From Methanothrix sp. (lineage in GTDB: Archaea > Halobacteriota > Methanosarcinia > Methanotrichales > Methanotrichaceae), in the NCBI GenBank assembly GCA_003162615.1, contig PMNG01000069.1, forward strand, positions 8,435 through 19,801: DNA of 11,367 nucleotides, in the 5' to 3' direction. The position numbers and the translations under genes were made by a program. Positions 1 through 7,137 of the stretch are shown here, in pieces; position 1 is the stretch's first letter, and every line of letters starts with the position of its first letter. Below the pieces are notes generated by a model. It did no database searches, was not told the origin of the DNA, and worked only from the letters and a program-made list of their open reading frames with translations.

Positions 1-1140
1 GGATTTGTCGGGTTTGATGGGACGGAGAACAAAAGGACTATCCTAGCGCTGCACCAGGTCAAGGAGGCTGCAGGAATAGGAGGAGACCTGAACATCCTTC
101 TAAGAAAGCCTCACGCAAGGGCCAAGTCCATGATGGCTAAGATCAACCGCCTCTGTAGCGGTGTAAAGGCCTATGTGAACGATAAAGCTGATAAAGAGAA
201 ATGGGAGAAGGCAGGTGTCAAGATAGATGGCGGCTACGACGATTTCTTTGGTGCATCGGATTTCGTCATGGTAGGGACACCTGGCGATGAAGAACTTCCC
301 TATGTCGAGTCCGCACTGGCTCACGACTGCTTCGTCTCCCTGATGGGAGGAGCAGACCGCCCTGCCCTCCTGGAGGCTCTGACCAATAAAAAGGCAAAGA
401 TTTCCGATGAGCTAAAGTCAGACTTCGCCCGGGAGTTCTTCTTCGGTCTGGAAAACTATGATATGTTCCTCAAATCCAAGCCAACGCTAGTCCAGTGTAC
501 AAGCTGCAACACCACTGGCCTATCTAGGCTGGCTCTGGCGGCAAGGCCCCTTGGACTCGTGGCAATGCTCGGAAACATCGACCGGAGGCATGGCGACCCC
601 CACACAGTAGTCAAGGCTTCTCCATCCGCCATTCAGTTCGGCAAAGGAGCCGGCCATCAGGGCAAGGATGCCGGGACAGTCTTCGAGGAGGTCAACTTCT
701 CCATCCGGGCCAGCAAGGTGCCAACGACTGTTCCGCACACCAACTTCCTGAACATGGTCTTCAAAGGCTCCGTCGCGCCTGCTCAACTAGTGGAGCAGTT
801 CGCAAAGACACGAGAGGTAGTTGTCATGCCTTACCAGGACGAGGGAAGGAAGCATGAGTGGACCAGCGAGATCCTTGAGGCATTCCTTTCAGGCATAGAG
901 CGGCCCATCAGCCCGGAGATCTTCGAACTCCTGGTCTCCGACGCGATAATTCCTGTCAAGTTTGGCGATTTTACCGTTCTGCAGACGGTATCCATGGTCG
1001 AACAGATGTCCATCGCCGTTCCAAACCACGTGGAGTCTTACTTGCTATCGAGCGGCTATCCGGCTGACAAGGTCCACAGCACTGTGGATAAGGCCATCGG
1101 CGTGATGCACGGCATCTGGCCGGACAAGCTGAGCTGCTAA
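1..1140 (+). CDS. Divergent type II glyceraldehyde-3-phosphate dehydrogenase-like protein (5' end cut off)
   Basis: The reading frame is open from base 1 to the TAA at 1138-1140 and has no plausible start near the edge, so the first residues lie outside the window; 379 residues are visible. Archaeal type II GAPDH converts glyceraldehyde-3-phosphate and 1,3-bisphosphoglycerate in cytosolic glycolysis/gluconeogenesis. Family signatures seen: the catalytic-cysteine motif SCNTTGL (Cys codon 505-507), then DRRHGDP, then VPTTVPH, whose His (codon 736-738) aligns with the family's catalytic His. Two things are odd. The N-terminal nucleotide-binding loop, usually NGYGTIGKR, reads GFDGTENKR and lacks the normal GxGxxG pattern. 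The visible protein is also about 40 residues longer than the usual 335-345, with extra sequence just before the cysteine. I am confident of the fold family; the substrate may differ from G3P. endA follows after 5 bases, so the two are probably co-transcribed. Confidence 0.72.
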   Translation, partial: GFVGFDGTENKRTILALHQVKEAAGIGGDLNILLRKPHARAKSMMAKINRLCSGVKAYVNDKADKEKWEKAGVKIDGGYDDFFGASDFVMVGTPGDEELPYVESALAHDCFVSLMGGADRPALLEALTNKKAKISDELKSDFAREFFFGLENYDMFLKSKPTLVQCTSCNTTGLSRLALAARPLGLVAMLGNIDRRHGDPHTVVKASPSAIQFGKGAGHQGKDAGTVFEEVNFSIRASKVPTTVPHTNFLNMVFKGSVAPAQLVEQFAKTREVVVMPYQDEGRKHEWTSEILEAFLSGIERPISPEIFELLVSDAIIPVKFGDFTVLQTVSMVEQMSIAVPNHVESYLLSSGYPADKVHSTVDKAIGVMHGIWPDKLSC

Positions 1141-1145
1141 GACTC

Positions 1146-2207
1146 ATGGCAGAGGAGATAATATCCGGCAAGCTGGCAGGGGATAAGGTCCTTCTGGGCC
1201 CGAAAGCAATGCCTGAGCTTTACAACCAGGGCTACTTCGGCCGGCCTACGGGCCAAGGCCTGGAGCTGTCCCTGGTGGAGGCTGCCTATCTCCTCGACAG
1301 ATCCAGGGTCTGTGTCCTTTCCGCCTCTGACGACATGGAGCTGGACTTCCAGGCCCTTTTCCAAATCTCCTCATCCCTGGAAAAAGGATTCGAGTTCAGG
1401 TACGTGGTCTACAAAGACCTCCGCGAGAGAGGGTACATTGTTCAGCCTGGAAGGCCGGATTTCCGGGTTTACCCGCGAGGGGGCCATCCGGGAAAGTCGC
1501 CTGCTGAGTTCTATGTCCTCGTGATCTCGGAGCGTACACCGCTTTCGCTGAAAGAGGTCCTGCAGCCTGTGAGGGTTGCTGGCCAGATGAGGAAGAAGCT
1601 GATGCTGGCCATTGTCGACGAGGAGAGCGACATCACTTTCTACGAGGCCAGAGAGAAGTCCATGGCCGGACAGATGGAAGTAGCCCAGGCAGGAGGTGTT
1701 GCCACCCTGCTCGAAGATCGGGTAGTTCTCTGGGACGAATCTGCCTCAAAGCGTTTTCACGAGCACGGTTTCTACGGCCAGCCCGTTGGTGGTCGACTCC
1801 AACTCTCTCTAGTTGAGTCTGCTTACCTGCTGGAGAGGGAATTGGTGCGACTATCCGATCGATCTGGAGCACCTCTCAACTTTGATAGCTTCAGGAATAA
1901 GGCCAGGATGATCGAGCAGGATTTCGATCTGAAGTACCAGGTCTACAAGGATCTGAGAGATCGCAATCTTGTGGTCAAGACCGGTTTTAAGTTCGGCTCC
2001 CATTTTAGGGTTTATAAGAAAGTAGGGGGCCTAGAGTCGGTGCCCCACTCCGAGTATCTCGTCCACGCGATCCCCCAGGACTACATCTTCCACTTGCAGG
2101 CAGTATCCAGAGCGGTCCGGTTGGCACACAGCGTCAGGAAGCAGATGGTGTTCGCGTATCCTGAGGGAGAAGTAAAATATCTGGAGATCAGGAGGCTGAG
2201 GCCTTAG
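1146..2207 (+). CDS. endA: tRNA-splicing endonuclease (tRNA-intron lyase), tandem-repeat archaeal form
   Basis: This enzyme cleaves bulge-helix-bulge introns from precursor tRNAs and other RNAs, leaving 2',3'-cyclic phosphate ends. The 353 residues contain two homologous halves. Residues about 25-168 and 204-348 each carry the pattern YGxP...LSLVE(A/S)AYLL, VYKDLR, FRVY and a final RK segment. The C-terminal half keeps the catalytic triad: Tyr290 (FRVYKK), His301 (PHSEYLV) and Lys332 (HSVRKQ). In the N-terminal half the Tyr and Lys positions remain (FRVYPRG, MRKK) but His is replaced (SPAEFYV), as expected for the structural repeat of the homodimeric alpha2 form. Length also fits that form rather than the roughly 180-residue alpha4 form. 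The ATG lies 5 bases after the preceding stop with no clear ribosome binding site, suggesting coupled translation. Confidence 0.95.
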   Translation: MAEEIISGKLAGDKVLLGPKAMPELYNQGYFGRPTGQGLELSLVEAAYLLDRSRVCVLSASDDMELDFQALFQISSSLEKGFEFRYVVYKDLRERGYIVQPGRPDFRVYPRGGHPGKSPAEFYVLVISERTPLSLKEVLQPVRVAGQMRKKLMLAIVDEESDITFYEAREKSMAGQMEVAQAGGVATLLEDRVVLWDESASKRFHEHGFYGQPVGGRLQLSLVESAYLLERELVRLSDRSGAPLNFDSFRNKARMIEQDFDLKYQVYKDLRDRNLVVKTGFKFGSHFRVYKKVGGLESVPHSEYLVHAIPQDYIFHLQAVSRAVRLAHSVRKQMVFAYPEGEVKYLEIRRLRP

Positions 2208-2258
2208 CATCTTTAGATATCAAATCCAAGATTATCCAAGCCGAATCGATAGACCTAG

Positions 2259-2266
2259 ATTTAATG
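2259..2266 (+). promoter_or_regulatory. Weak TATA-like element before wecB
   Basis: The AT-rich octamer ATTTAATG lies 21-28 bases before the wecB ATG, inside the 79-base gap after endA. No ribosome binding site precedes that ATG (the bases just before it are GCGCGC), which suits a leaderless or nearly leaderless transcript starting at the gene. The match to the archaeal TATA consensus is poor, so read-through from endA is an equally good explanation. Confidence 0.25.
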
Positions 2267-2286
2267 ACTTTTTCAGACAGGCGCGC

Positions 2287-3363
2287 ATGAGAATCGCATC
2301 AATAGTTGGGGCCAGACCGAACTTCATAAAGCTAGCACCGGTCTCAAGAGAGATAAGAAAGGATGCAGAGGAGCTGATAATCCATACCGGGCAGCATTAC
2401 GACTACGAGATGGACAAGATATTCTTCCAGGAGCTAGGCATACCCGAACCCGATTACCATTTAGGGATAGGCTCGGGAAGTCACGGCCACCAGACAGGGG
2501 AGATGCTAAAAGGTATTGAAGACGTCCTTATGAAAGAGAAGCCGGATATGGCTCTCGTCTTCGGAGACACCAATACAACTCTCGCTGGCGCTCTAGCAGC
2601 AACGAAGCTGCACATGCCCGTGGCCCACATCGAGGCAGGACTTCGCTCCTTTGACAGAAACATGCCCGAGGAGATCAACAGAGTCCTTGTGGACCACTGT
2701 TCAGACCTGCAATTCTGCCCAACCGAAACTGCGGTTGGGAATCTCAAGAAGGAGGGGATGATCAAAGGAGTACACCTCACCGGTGACGTTATGGCTGATA
2801 TCCTTAAAGACTGCATAAGAATCGCAGAGAAGAGTTCAGGGATTTTGGACGATCTCGATCTGAAGCCCAAAGAGTACTATCTGGCCACAGTTCACCGTGC
2901 CGAGAACACCGATGATCCAGGGAGGCTGAAGCGCATAACCGATGCCCTTTGTGGGATGGGTGATGTGTTATTCCCCTGCCACCCCAGGACTGAGAAGCTT
3001 TTGCGTGATGGAGCTCTTTGGGACAGGTTAAACAAAGAAGTCAGGGTCATAAAACCTGTAGGGTATTTGGATATGCTTTTGCTGGAGAAGAGCGCCCGAA
3101 AGATCCTGACAGATTCAGGCGGAGTTCAGAAGGAGGCATATATGCTGAAGGTGCCCTGCATAACCATGAGGGACGAGACTGAATGGGTGGAGACTGTAGA
3201 GGACGGATGGAACGTCTTGGTTGGTGCCGATAAGGAGAAGATCGTCAGCGCAGCGCGCTCATTTGATCCGCACAGTGAGCAGAGGGAGATGTTCGGCAAG
3301 GGCGATGCCAGCCAGAGGATTGTTGAGGTTATTCTGGATTTTGAAGGCAAGGACCAAGAATAG
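2287..3363 (+). CDS. wecB: UDP-N-acetylglucosamine 2-epimerase, non-hydrolysing
   Basis: It interconverts UDP-GlcNAc and UDP-ManNAc in the cytosol, supplying activated ManNAc-type sugars for surface polysaccharide or protein glycosylation. The 358 residues match the family over their full length and start directly with the family's N-terminal motif (IVGARPNFIKLAPV, residues 6-19). Expected active-site residues are present: Asp94 (VFGDTNTTLAG), Glu116 (AHIEAGLRS), Glu128 (MPEEINR) and His203 (TVHRAEN). The UDP-binding region is also present: HPRT at 232-235 and DSGGVQKEA at 276-284. It has the two-domain GT-B-like architecture. No other sugar-nucleotide genes are visible next to it (a UDP-ManNAc dehydrogenase often accompanies this gene), so the downstream pathway cannot be read from context. 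A hairpin with T-run follows it. Confidence 0.95.
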   Translation: MRIASIVGARPNFIKLAPVSREIRKDAEELIIHTGQHYDYEMDKIFFQELGIPEPDYHLGIGSGSHGHQTGEMLKGIEDVLMKEKPDMALVFGDTNTTLAGALAATKLHMPVAHIEAGLRSFDRNMPEEINRVLVDHCSDLQFCPTETAVGNLKKEGMIKGVHLTGDVMADILKDCIRIAEKSSGILDDLDLKPKEYYLATVHRAENTDDPGRLKRITDALCGMGDVLFPCHPRTEKLLRDGALWDRLNKEVRVIKPVGYLDMLLLEKSARKILTDSGGVQKEAYMLKVPCITMRDETEWVETVEDGWNVLVGADKEKIVSAARSFDPHSEQREMFGKGDASQRIVEVILDFEGKDQE

Positions 3364-3409
3364 ATTCGTCCAGTCTTCGGCGGGAGACATCGAAACCTGA
3401 AAAGTATGT

Positions 3410-3433
3410 ACCAATGCCAATTGGTTGATTTTT
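3410..3433 (+). terminator. Hairpin plus T-run after wecB
   Basis: A perfect 6-bp stem (ACCAAT 3410-3415, ATTGGT 3420-3425) closes a 4-base loop and is followed three bases later by five Ts (3429-3433). It lies 46 bases beyond the wecB stop and upstream of the promoter of the next gene. The stem is short, and archaeal termination depends mostly on the T-run, so this is a moderate call. Confidence 0.45.
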
Positions 3434-3520
3434 CCGTTAATGCAGAAAACAGCATCAGATCGTTTCCGAACGCATCATACCTGCCTGGATCAGCAGTTTG
3501 CTTCGTTTCAGTTTCGTCGC

Positions 3521-3534
3521 CAAAAGTTAAATAT
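3521..3534 (+). promoter_or_regulatory. BRE/TATA promoter for the PP-loop/ferredoxin gene
   Basis: An A-rich BRE-like stretch (CAAAAG, 3521-3526) precedes the TATA octamer TTAAATAT (3527-3534). Archaeal transcription usually starts about 25 bases beyond the TATA box, here within a few bases of the ATG at 3562. No ribosome binding site is seen before that ATG, so a leaderless or nearly leaderless mRNA is expected. This supports the chosen start. Confidence 0.55.
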
Positions 3535-3561
3535 CCTTGACGGCATCGCCATTGACAATTC

Positions 3562-5559
3562 ATGAGAATCCGTCCAAGACAATCCATCACCGGACAAGCC
3601 GTCTCTAGACAGCCCACCCAAGAGCGAGGCGATAGAGATAGAGCTGCAAAGAGAGAAGAGAAAGGAAAGACATTCGATCCCGGTGGCAACGAGATCTTTT
3701 GGTGCGAGACCTGCAACGTCCCATTGCTCTCCATGAGGTGCTCAATCTGCGGAAACTCCGGCAAGCGCATCTATCTTTCGCCCCCTTCAGACGTCCGTCT
3801 CTGCTCAAGCTCCGGAAGAGATTTGCTGAAGGAGATTTTCACAAAGAGTTACGGCTGGGCGGACTTCCTTGAGAAACGCCCAATCCTGTTGAACAAGATA
3901 GCCGGTATCGACAGAAGGGACCAGGTCTTCATTGACGGTCACCATATAGCCACCCTATGGTTTGACATAACAACTGGATCCTATCGGCTAGACCTGGAGG
4001 TAGCTGGGGCAGCCATGCTTGCTGATGTTGCGAGCAAAAAAGTTGTGATATGCAGCGAGGAACTGCTGAGAGGACACATCAAAGGAAAATGGATTGAAAA
4101 AGAGAACATCATAAAACTGCCCGATGATCTGACGGAAGGCGAATCGGTTATCCTCAGAATAGGTAAATACACGGGAGTAGGGACTGTTCGCAAGAAGGGC
4201 AACGCTGCGGTCTCCATAAGAGCGAAAGAGCTGACCAGGGAGCAGTTCAAGCCTCACGAAAGAACCCCGAGCAGGGAAGACGTGATTCTGGCCAATGAGG
4301 CGCACCTGAAACGGCTTGAAAAGGAAGCATTGCGAGAGTTGGATGATTTTATCTCACGATCAAAGCTTCCCGTCAACATCTCCTTCAGCGGAGGAAAGGA
4401 CAGCCTAGCCTGCCTATGCCTCGGCCTCAAGGTCCACCCGAAGGCAGAAGTGTTGTTCATCGACACCAAGCTGGAGTTTCCGGATACCGTGGACTACGTG
4501 CACAGCCTTGCCAAGGCGCATAAACTCAACCTTCGTGTGATCGAAGGGGAGAACAAGTTTTTCGAGGATGTCCAGAACTACGGCCCTCCGGCAAAGGACT
4601 TTCGGTGGTGCTGTAAGACCAACAAGCTCGGGCCGCTGACGACATTCATACAGAAACATTACCCGAATGGCTGCGTGACCATTGATGGGAGGAGGATCTA
4701 CGAGTCCTTCAGCCGTTCCAGAATTGGTGCTGTGGAGAAGAACCCCTTCGTCCCAAACCAGATCACCCTCAGCCCCATACGCAATTGGAGAGCTCTTGAG
4801 GTCATGCTCTACATCTACTGGAACAATCTTGAACCCAACCCCCTCTACGAAAAGGATTACGAGAGGATTGGCTGCTGGCTCTGTCCAGCATCTCTACAGT
4901 CTGAGTTTGCAAATACGAAGAGGACGCATCCAGAGCTTTACGAAAAATGGACCACCTACCTGCAAGACTGGGCAAAGGCAAGCTCACTTGATATAAGACA
5001 CGTTGAATGGGGCTTCTGGCGGTGGCGCTCCCATCCGCCCAAGATCTTTGAGATCGCAAAGGTTCACGGAATCGACCTTAAGATTGGTCCAAAGAGGGAG
5101 AAAGAGGTGGGGCTTGATCTGGTGAAAGGTCGGTCTCCCTGTGGAGCTGGCTATTCCATCGAGGCTAACCTTGCAGTTCCGCAAAACCATCCCTTCTCAG
5201 ATGTGGCCAATGCCTTGAACATACTTGGAACTGTGAAATATTCGGCAGATCTGGGCACTGCGATCGTTGAAACCAAAGACGGCAAGTGCACTATCTTCGC
5301 CGATGGACATCTTCTTGTGGTCGCTTCAAAAGAAAAGGCCGATGATCTTCTAGCGAAGGTCGTAGAGACAGTATTGCGTGTCCAAACGTGCACTCGCTGC
5401 GGAATATGCGAGAAAAGCTGCAAAAGAAAAGCCATTACGGTTGGAGAGACATTCTCTGTCGATGAAAATAGGTGCAACCGCTGCGGAAGATGCGCAAAGG
5501 GTTGCATTGCAGCGGCCGAGGCATCGAAGATATTCCGTAAATTGCGTAAGATGACCTAA
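3562..5559 (+). CDS. Zinc ribbon/PUA-like/PAPS-reductase-type PP-loop/2x[4Fe-4S] ferredoxin fusion protein
   Basis: A 665-residue multidomain protein. In order: a basic, probably disordered N-terminus (1-40); a zinc ribbon with Cys48, Cys51, Cys60, Cys63; a PUA-like RNA-binding-type region (about 110-222); and a PP-loop ATP-pyrophosphatase domain of the PAPS reductase family (about 245-500) with the P-loop SFSGGKDS (274-281). Within that domain, Cys350-Cys351 and Cys438-xx-Cys441 reproduce the CC...CxxC pattern that binds [4Fe-4S] in APS reductases. A small alpha/beta region (515-605) follows, then a ferredoxin domain with Cys610/613/616/620 and Cys638/641/644/648. The ECGLH-type nucleophile motif of true APS/PAPS reductases is not seen. 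Family knowledge: PP-loop enzymes adenylate substrates, often for sulfur transfer. My inference is an iron-sulfur, possibly RNA-directed sulfur-transfer or redox enzyme rather than sulfate assimilation. The natural substrate is unknown. Confidence 0.85.
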   Translation: MRIRPRQSITGQAVSRQPTQERGDRDRAAKREEKGKTFDPGGNEIFWCETCNVPLLSMRCSICGNSGKRIYLSPPSDVRLCSSSGRDLLKEIFTKSYGWADFLEKRPILLNKIAGIDRRDQVFIDGHHIATLWFDITTGSYRLDLEVAGAAMLADVASKKVVICSEELLRGHIKGKWIEKENIIKLPDDLTEGESVILRIGKYTGVGTVRKKGNAAVSIRAKELTREQFKPHERTPSREDVILANEAHLKRLEKEALRELDDFISRSKLPVNISFSGGKDSLACLCLGLKVHPKAEVLFIDTKLEFPDTVDYVHSLAKAHKLNLRVIEGENKFFEDVQNYGPPAKDFRWCCKTNKLGPLTTFIQKHYPNGCVTIDGRRIYESFSRSRIGAVEKNPFVPNQITLSPIRNWRALEVMLYIYWNNLEPNPLYEKDYERIGCWLCPASLQSEFANTKRTHPELYEKWTTYLQDWAKASSLDIRHVEWGFWRWRSHPPKIFEIAKVHGIDLKIGPKREKEVGLDLVKGRSPCGAGYSIEANLAVPQNHPFSDVANALNILGTVKYSADLGTAIVETKDGKCTIFADGHLLVVASKEKADDLLAKVVETVLRVQTCTRCGICEKSCKRKAITVGETFSVDENRCNRCGRCAKGCIAAAEASKIFRKLRKMT

Positions 5560-5600
5560 TCGGATTATCCGACTGATACGCCTTTAGAATTAGCGGAATC

Positions 5601-5633
5601 CTATCTCAAAATTTGCAGAAGATCTTGAGATAG
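5601..5633 (+). other. 9-bp perfect hairpin in the 3' region of the PP-loop gene
   Basis: CTATCTCAA (5601-5609) pairs perfectly with TTGAGATAG (5625-5633) around a 15-base loop. A second small hairpin (TCGGA/TCCGA, 5560-5572) starts right after the stop codon. Neither is followed by a T-run, so they look like 3' UTR structure or RNA-stability elements rather than terminators. No known riboswitch class is recognised. Confidence 0.45.
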
Positions 5634-5664
5634 TTCTACAATGGCTTTGTAGCTTGTACCTTAT

Positions 5665-5694
5665 TCTGCAGACTGTCTTGCAGATTATTTTTTT
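5665..5694 (+). terminator. Hairpin with T7 tract ending the PP-loop/ferredoxin transcript
   Basis: A 6-bp stem (TCTGCA 5665-5670, TGCAGA 5679-5684) with an 8-base loop is followed by an AT-rich stretch with seven consecutive Ts (5688-5694). It lies 105 bases beyond the stop codon at 5559 and before the TATA box of the next gene, so it separates the two transcription units. Confidence 0.6.
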
Positions 5695-5738
5695 CGTCCA
5701 GGTTAGTCCCAGCTTCGTTTAATTGCCTGAAGTTAAAG

Positions 5739-5747
5739 GTTTATATC
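5739..5747 (+). promoter_or_regulatory. TATA box for the PLP-dependent enzyme gene
   Basis: GTTTATATC is a strong match to the archaeal TATA consensus, preceded by the purine-rich stretch AAAG (5735-5738) as a possible BRE. Transcription would start near 5770-5773, giving a leader of about 10 bases to the ATG at 5783. The box lies downstream of the alternative TTG start at 5723, which argues against that start. Confidence 0.6.
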
Positions 5748-5782
5748 AACAGCACCAACTTAAAACAAGGATTGATGATCGG

Positions 5783-6967
5783 ATGAAAGAAGATTTGAGC
5801 TTCGGCACAAGATGCGTCCATGCCGGAGAGGGGCCGAGCCCGGAGTACAGGGCTCACACCACGCCTATCTATCAAACATCTACCTTCTTATTCGACAGCG
5901 CCGAGCAAGCCGACGCCGTATTTTCAGGAAAAGAGCCTGGATATAGATATGTCCGGTCTCCGCCTAACACTCCAACTCATGCTGCGTTCATCGAGAAGAT
6001 GAAGTCCTTGGAGGGAGGAGAGGCTGGTCTATCTTTCTCCTCCGGAATGGCTGCAGAGACCGCGGTTGTCCTTTCACAACTGAAAAGTGGAGACCATCTA
6101 ATATCCTCCAGCGTCTTGTATGGAGGCACCTACGGCCTGTTCTCATCCCTTTTGCCTAAATTCGGCATCGAAGTAAGCTTTGTTAACACCACAGACCTTG
6201 AAGAGGTGAAGGCCGCACTTCGACCTAACACAAAGATGCTCTTTCTGGAGTCGCCAGCCAATCCCACAATGTCGGTCTGCGACATACGGGAGATAGCCAG
6301 GATTGCGAGAGATGCCGGTGCCATATCAGTAGTGGACAACACCTTCGCCTCGCCGTACTTCCAGAGACCGCTGGAGCTGGGTGCGGATCTGGTCGTGGAG
6401 AGCTGCACCAAGTACATAGGAGGCCACAGCGACCTGCTGGGCGGAGTGGTCGTTGGATCTAGAGACTTAATCAGATCCATGAGCCGTCCGACGACGTTGT
6501 TGGGTGTAACTATGGGCCCGCACGAGGCCTGGTTATGCATCCGCGGCCTCAAGACGCTCCACCTACGAATGGAAAGGCACGCAGCTAACGCCATGGCAAT
6601 GGCAGAGTTCCTGGAGGCACATCCAAAGGTGGAATGGGTCAGCTATCCTGGCCTGTCCAGTCATCCCCATCACGACACTGCCAGAAAGCAGATGAGCGGC
6701 TACAGCGGCATGCTGTCCTTTGAGCTTAAAGGAGGCGTGAAGGCTGGACAAAGGCTAATCAATGGAGTGGAGCTATGCCTCCTATCGGTCAGCCTGGGGT
6801 CCACGGACACGCTGATCCAGCATCCAGCCTCGATGACCCATGCAATAGTGCCGAGAGATATGAGGCTAAAAATTGGAATAACCGACGGCCTGGTGAGGAT
6901 CTCTGCCGGAATTGAGGACGCAAAAGACATCATAGCTGATCTGGATCAGGCTCTTGACAAGGTATGA
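5783..6967 (+). CDS. PLP-dependent Cys/Met metabolism enzyme (methionine gamma-lyase / cystathionine gamma-synthase or lyase type)
   Basis: A fold-type I, gamma-class PLP enzyme of sulfur amino-acid metabolism; such enzymes catalyse gamma-elimination or gamma-replacement on methionine, cystathionine or acylated homoserine. With the ATG at 5783 it has 394 residues, normal for the family, and begins just before the conserved FGTRCVHAGEGP. The Schiff-base lysine is Lys210 (SCTKYIGGHSD), Asp185 (VVDNTFASP) contacts the pyridine nitrogen, and Tyr113 (LYGGTYGLF) stacks on the ring. Gly115 stands where methionine gamma-lyases have a key Cys; LYGGT also occurs in O-acetylhomoserine sulfhydrylases, whereas the late motif SLGSTDTLIQHPASMTHA is lyase-like. 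The cofactor phosphate/partner loop reads YRYVRSPPNTPT, slightly longer than the usual YxRxxNPT. Exact specificity cannot be assigned. An in-frame TTG at 5723 would add 20 residues but lies upstream of the TATA box. Confidence 0.9.
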   Translation: MKEDLSFGTRCVHAGEGPSPEYRAHTTPIYQTSTFLFDSAEQADAVFSGKEPGYRYVRSPPNTPTHAAFIEKMKSLEGGEAGLSFSSGMAAETAVVLSQLKSGDHLISSSVLYGGTYGLFSSLLPKFGIEVSFVNTTDLEEVKAALRPNTKMLFLESPANPTMSVCDIREIARIARDAGAISVVDNTFASPYFQRPLELGADLVVESCTKYIGGHSDLLGGVVVGSRDLIRSMSRPTTLLGVTMGPHEAWLCIRGLKTLHLRMERHAANAMAMAEFLEAHPKVEWVSYPGLSSHPHHDTARKQMSGYSGMLSFELKGGVKAGQRLINGVELCLLSVSLGSTDTLIQHPASMTHAIVPRDMRLKIGITDGLVRISAGIEDAKDIIADLDQALDKV

Positions 6968-7137
6968 AAGCGGGATGGGGTTTTTGATTTCTCCTGAAGG
7001 AATCCAGATGGCCATTTATCTTTGATTACGGTCTCCTGACCCTTCTTATGGAGAGTTATTGGCAAGAATTTAAACGTGCCTCTACTATTACTGACGTTCT
7101 GGTGCGAGGGATTGAGTTTAGGTGTATATAAGGGTCG

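Noticed and set aside
2481..2870. Minus-strand frame of 129 codons opposite wecB
   Set aside because: A shadow of the wecB reading frame; the plus-strand protein carries all catalytic motifs of its family.
3126..3770. Long minus-strand open frame (214 codons) opposite wecB and the PP-loop gene start
   Set aside because: It runs antisense to two well-supported genes and through a promoter and terminator, has low-complexity Ser/Leu composition, and matches nothing recognisable.
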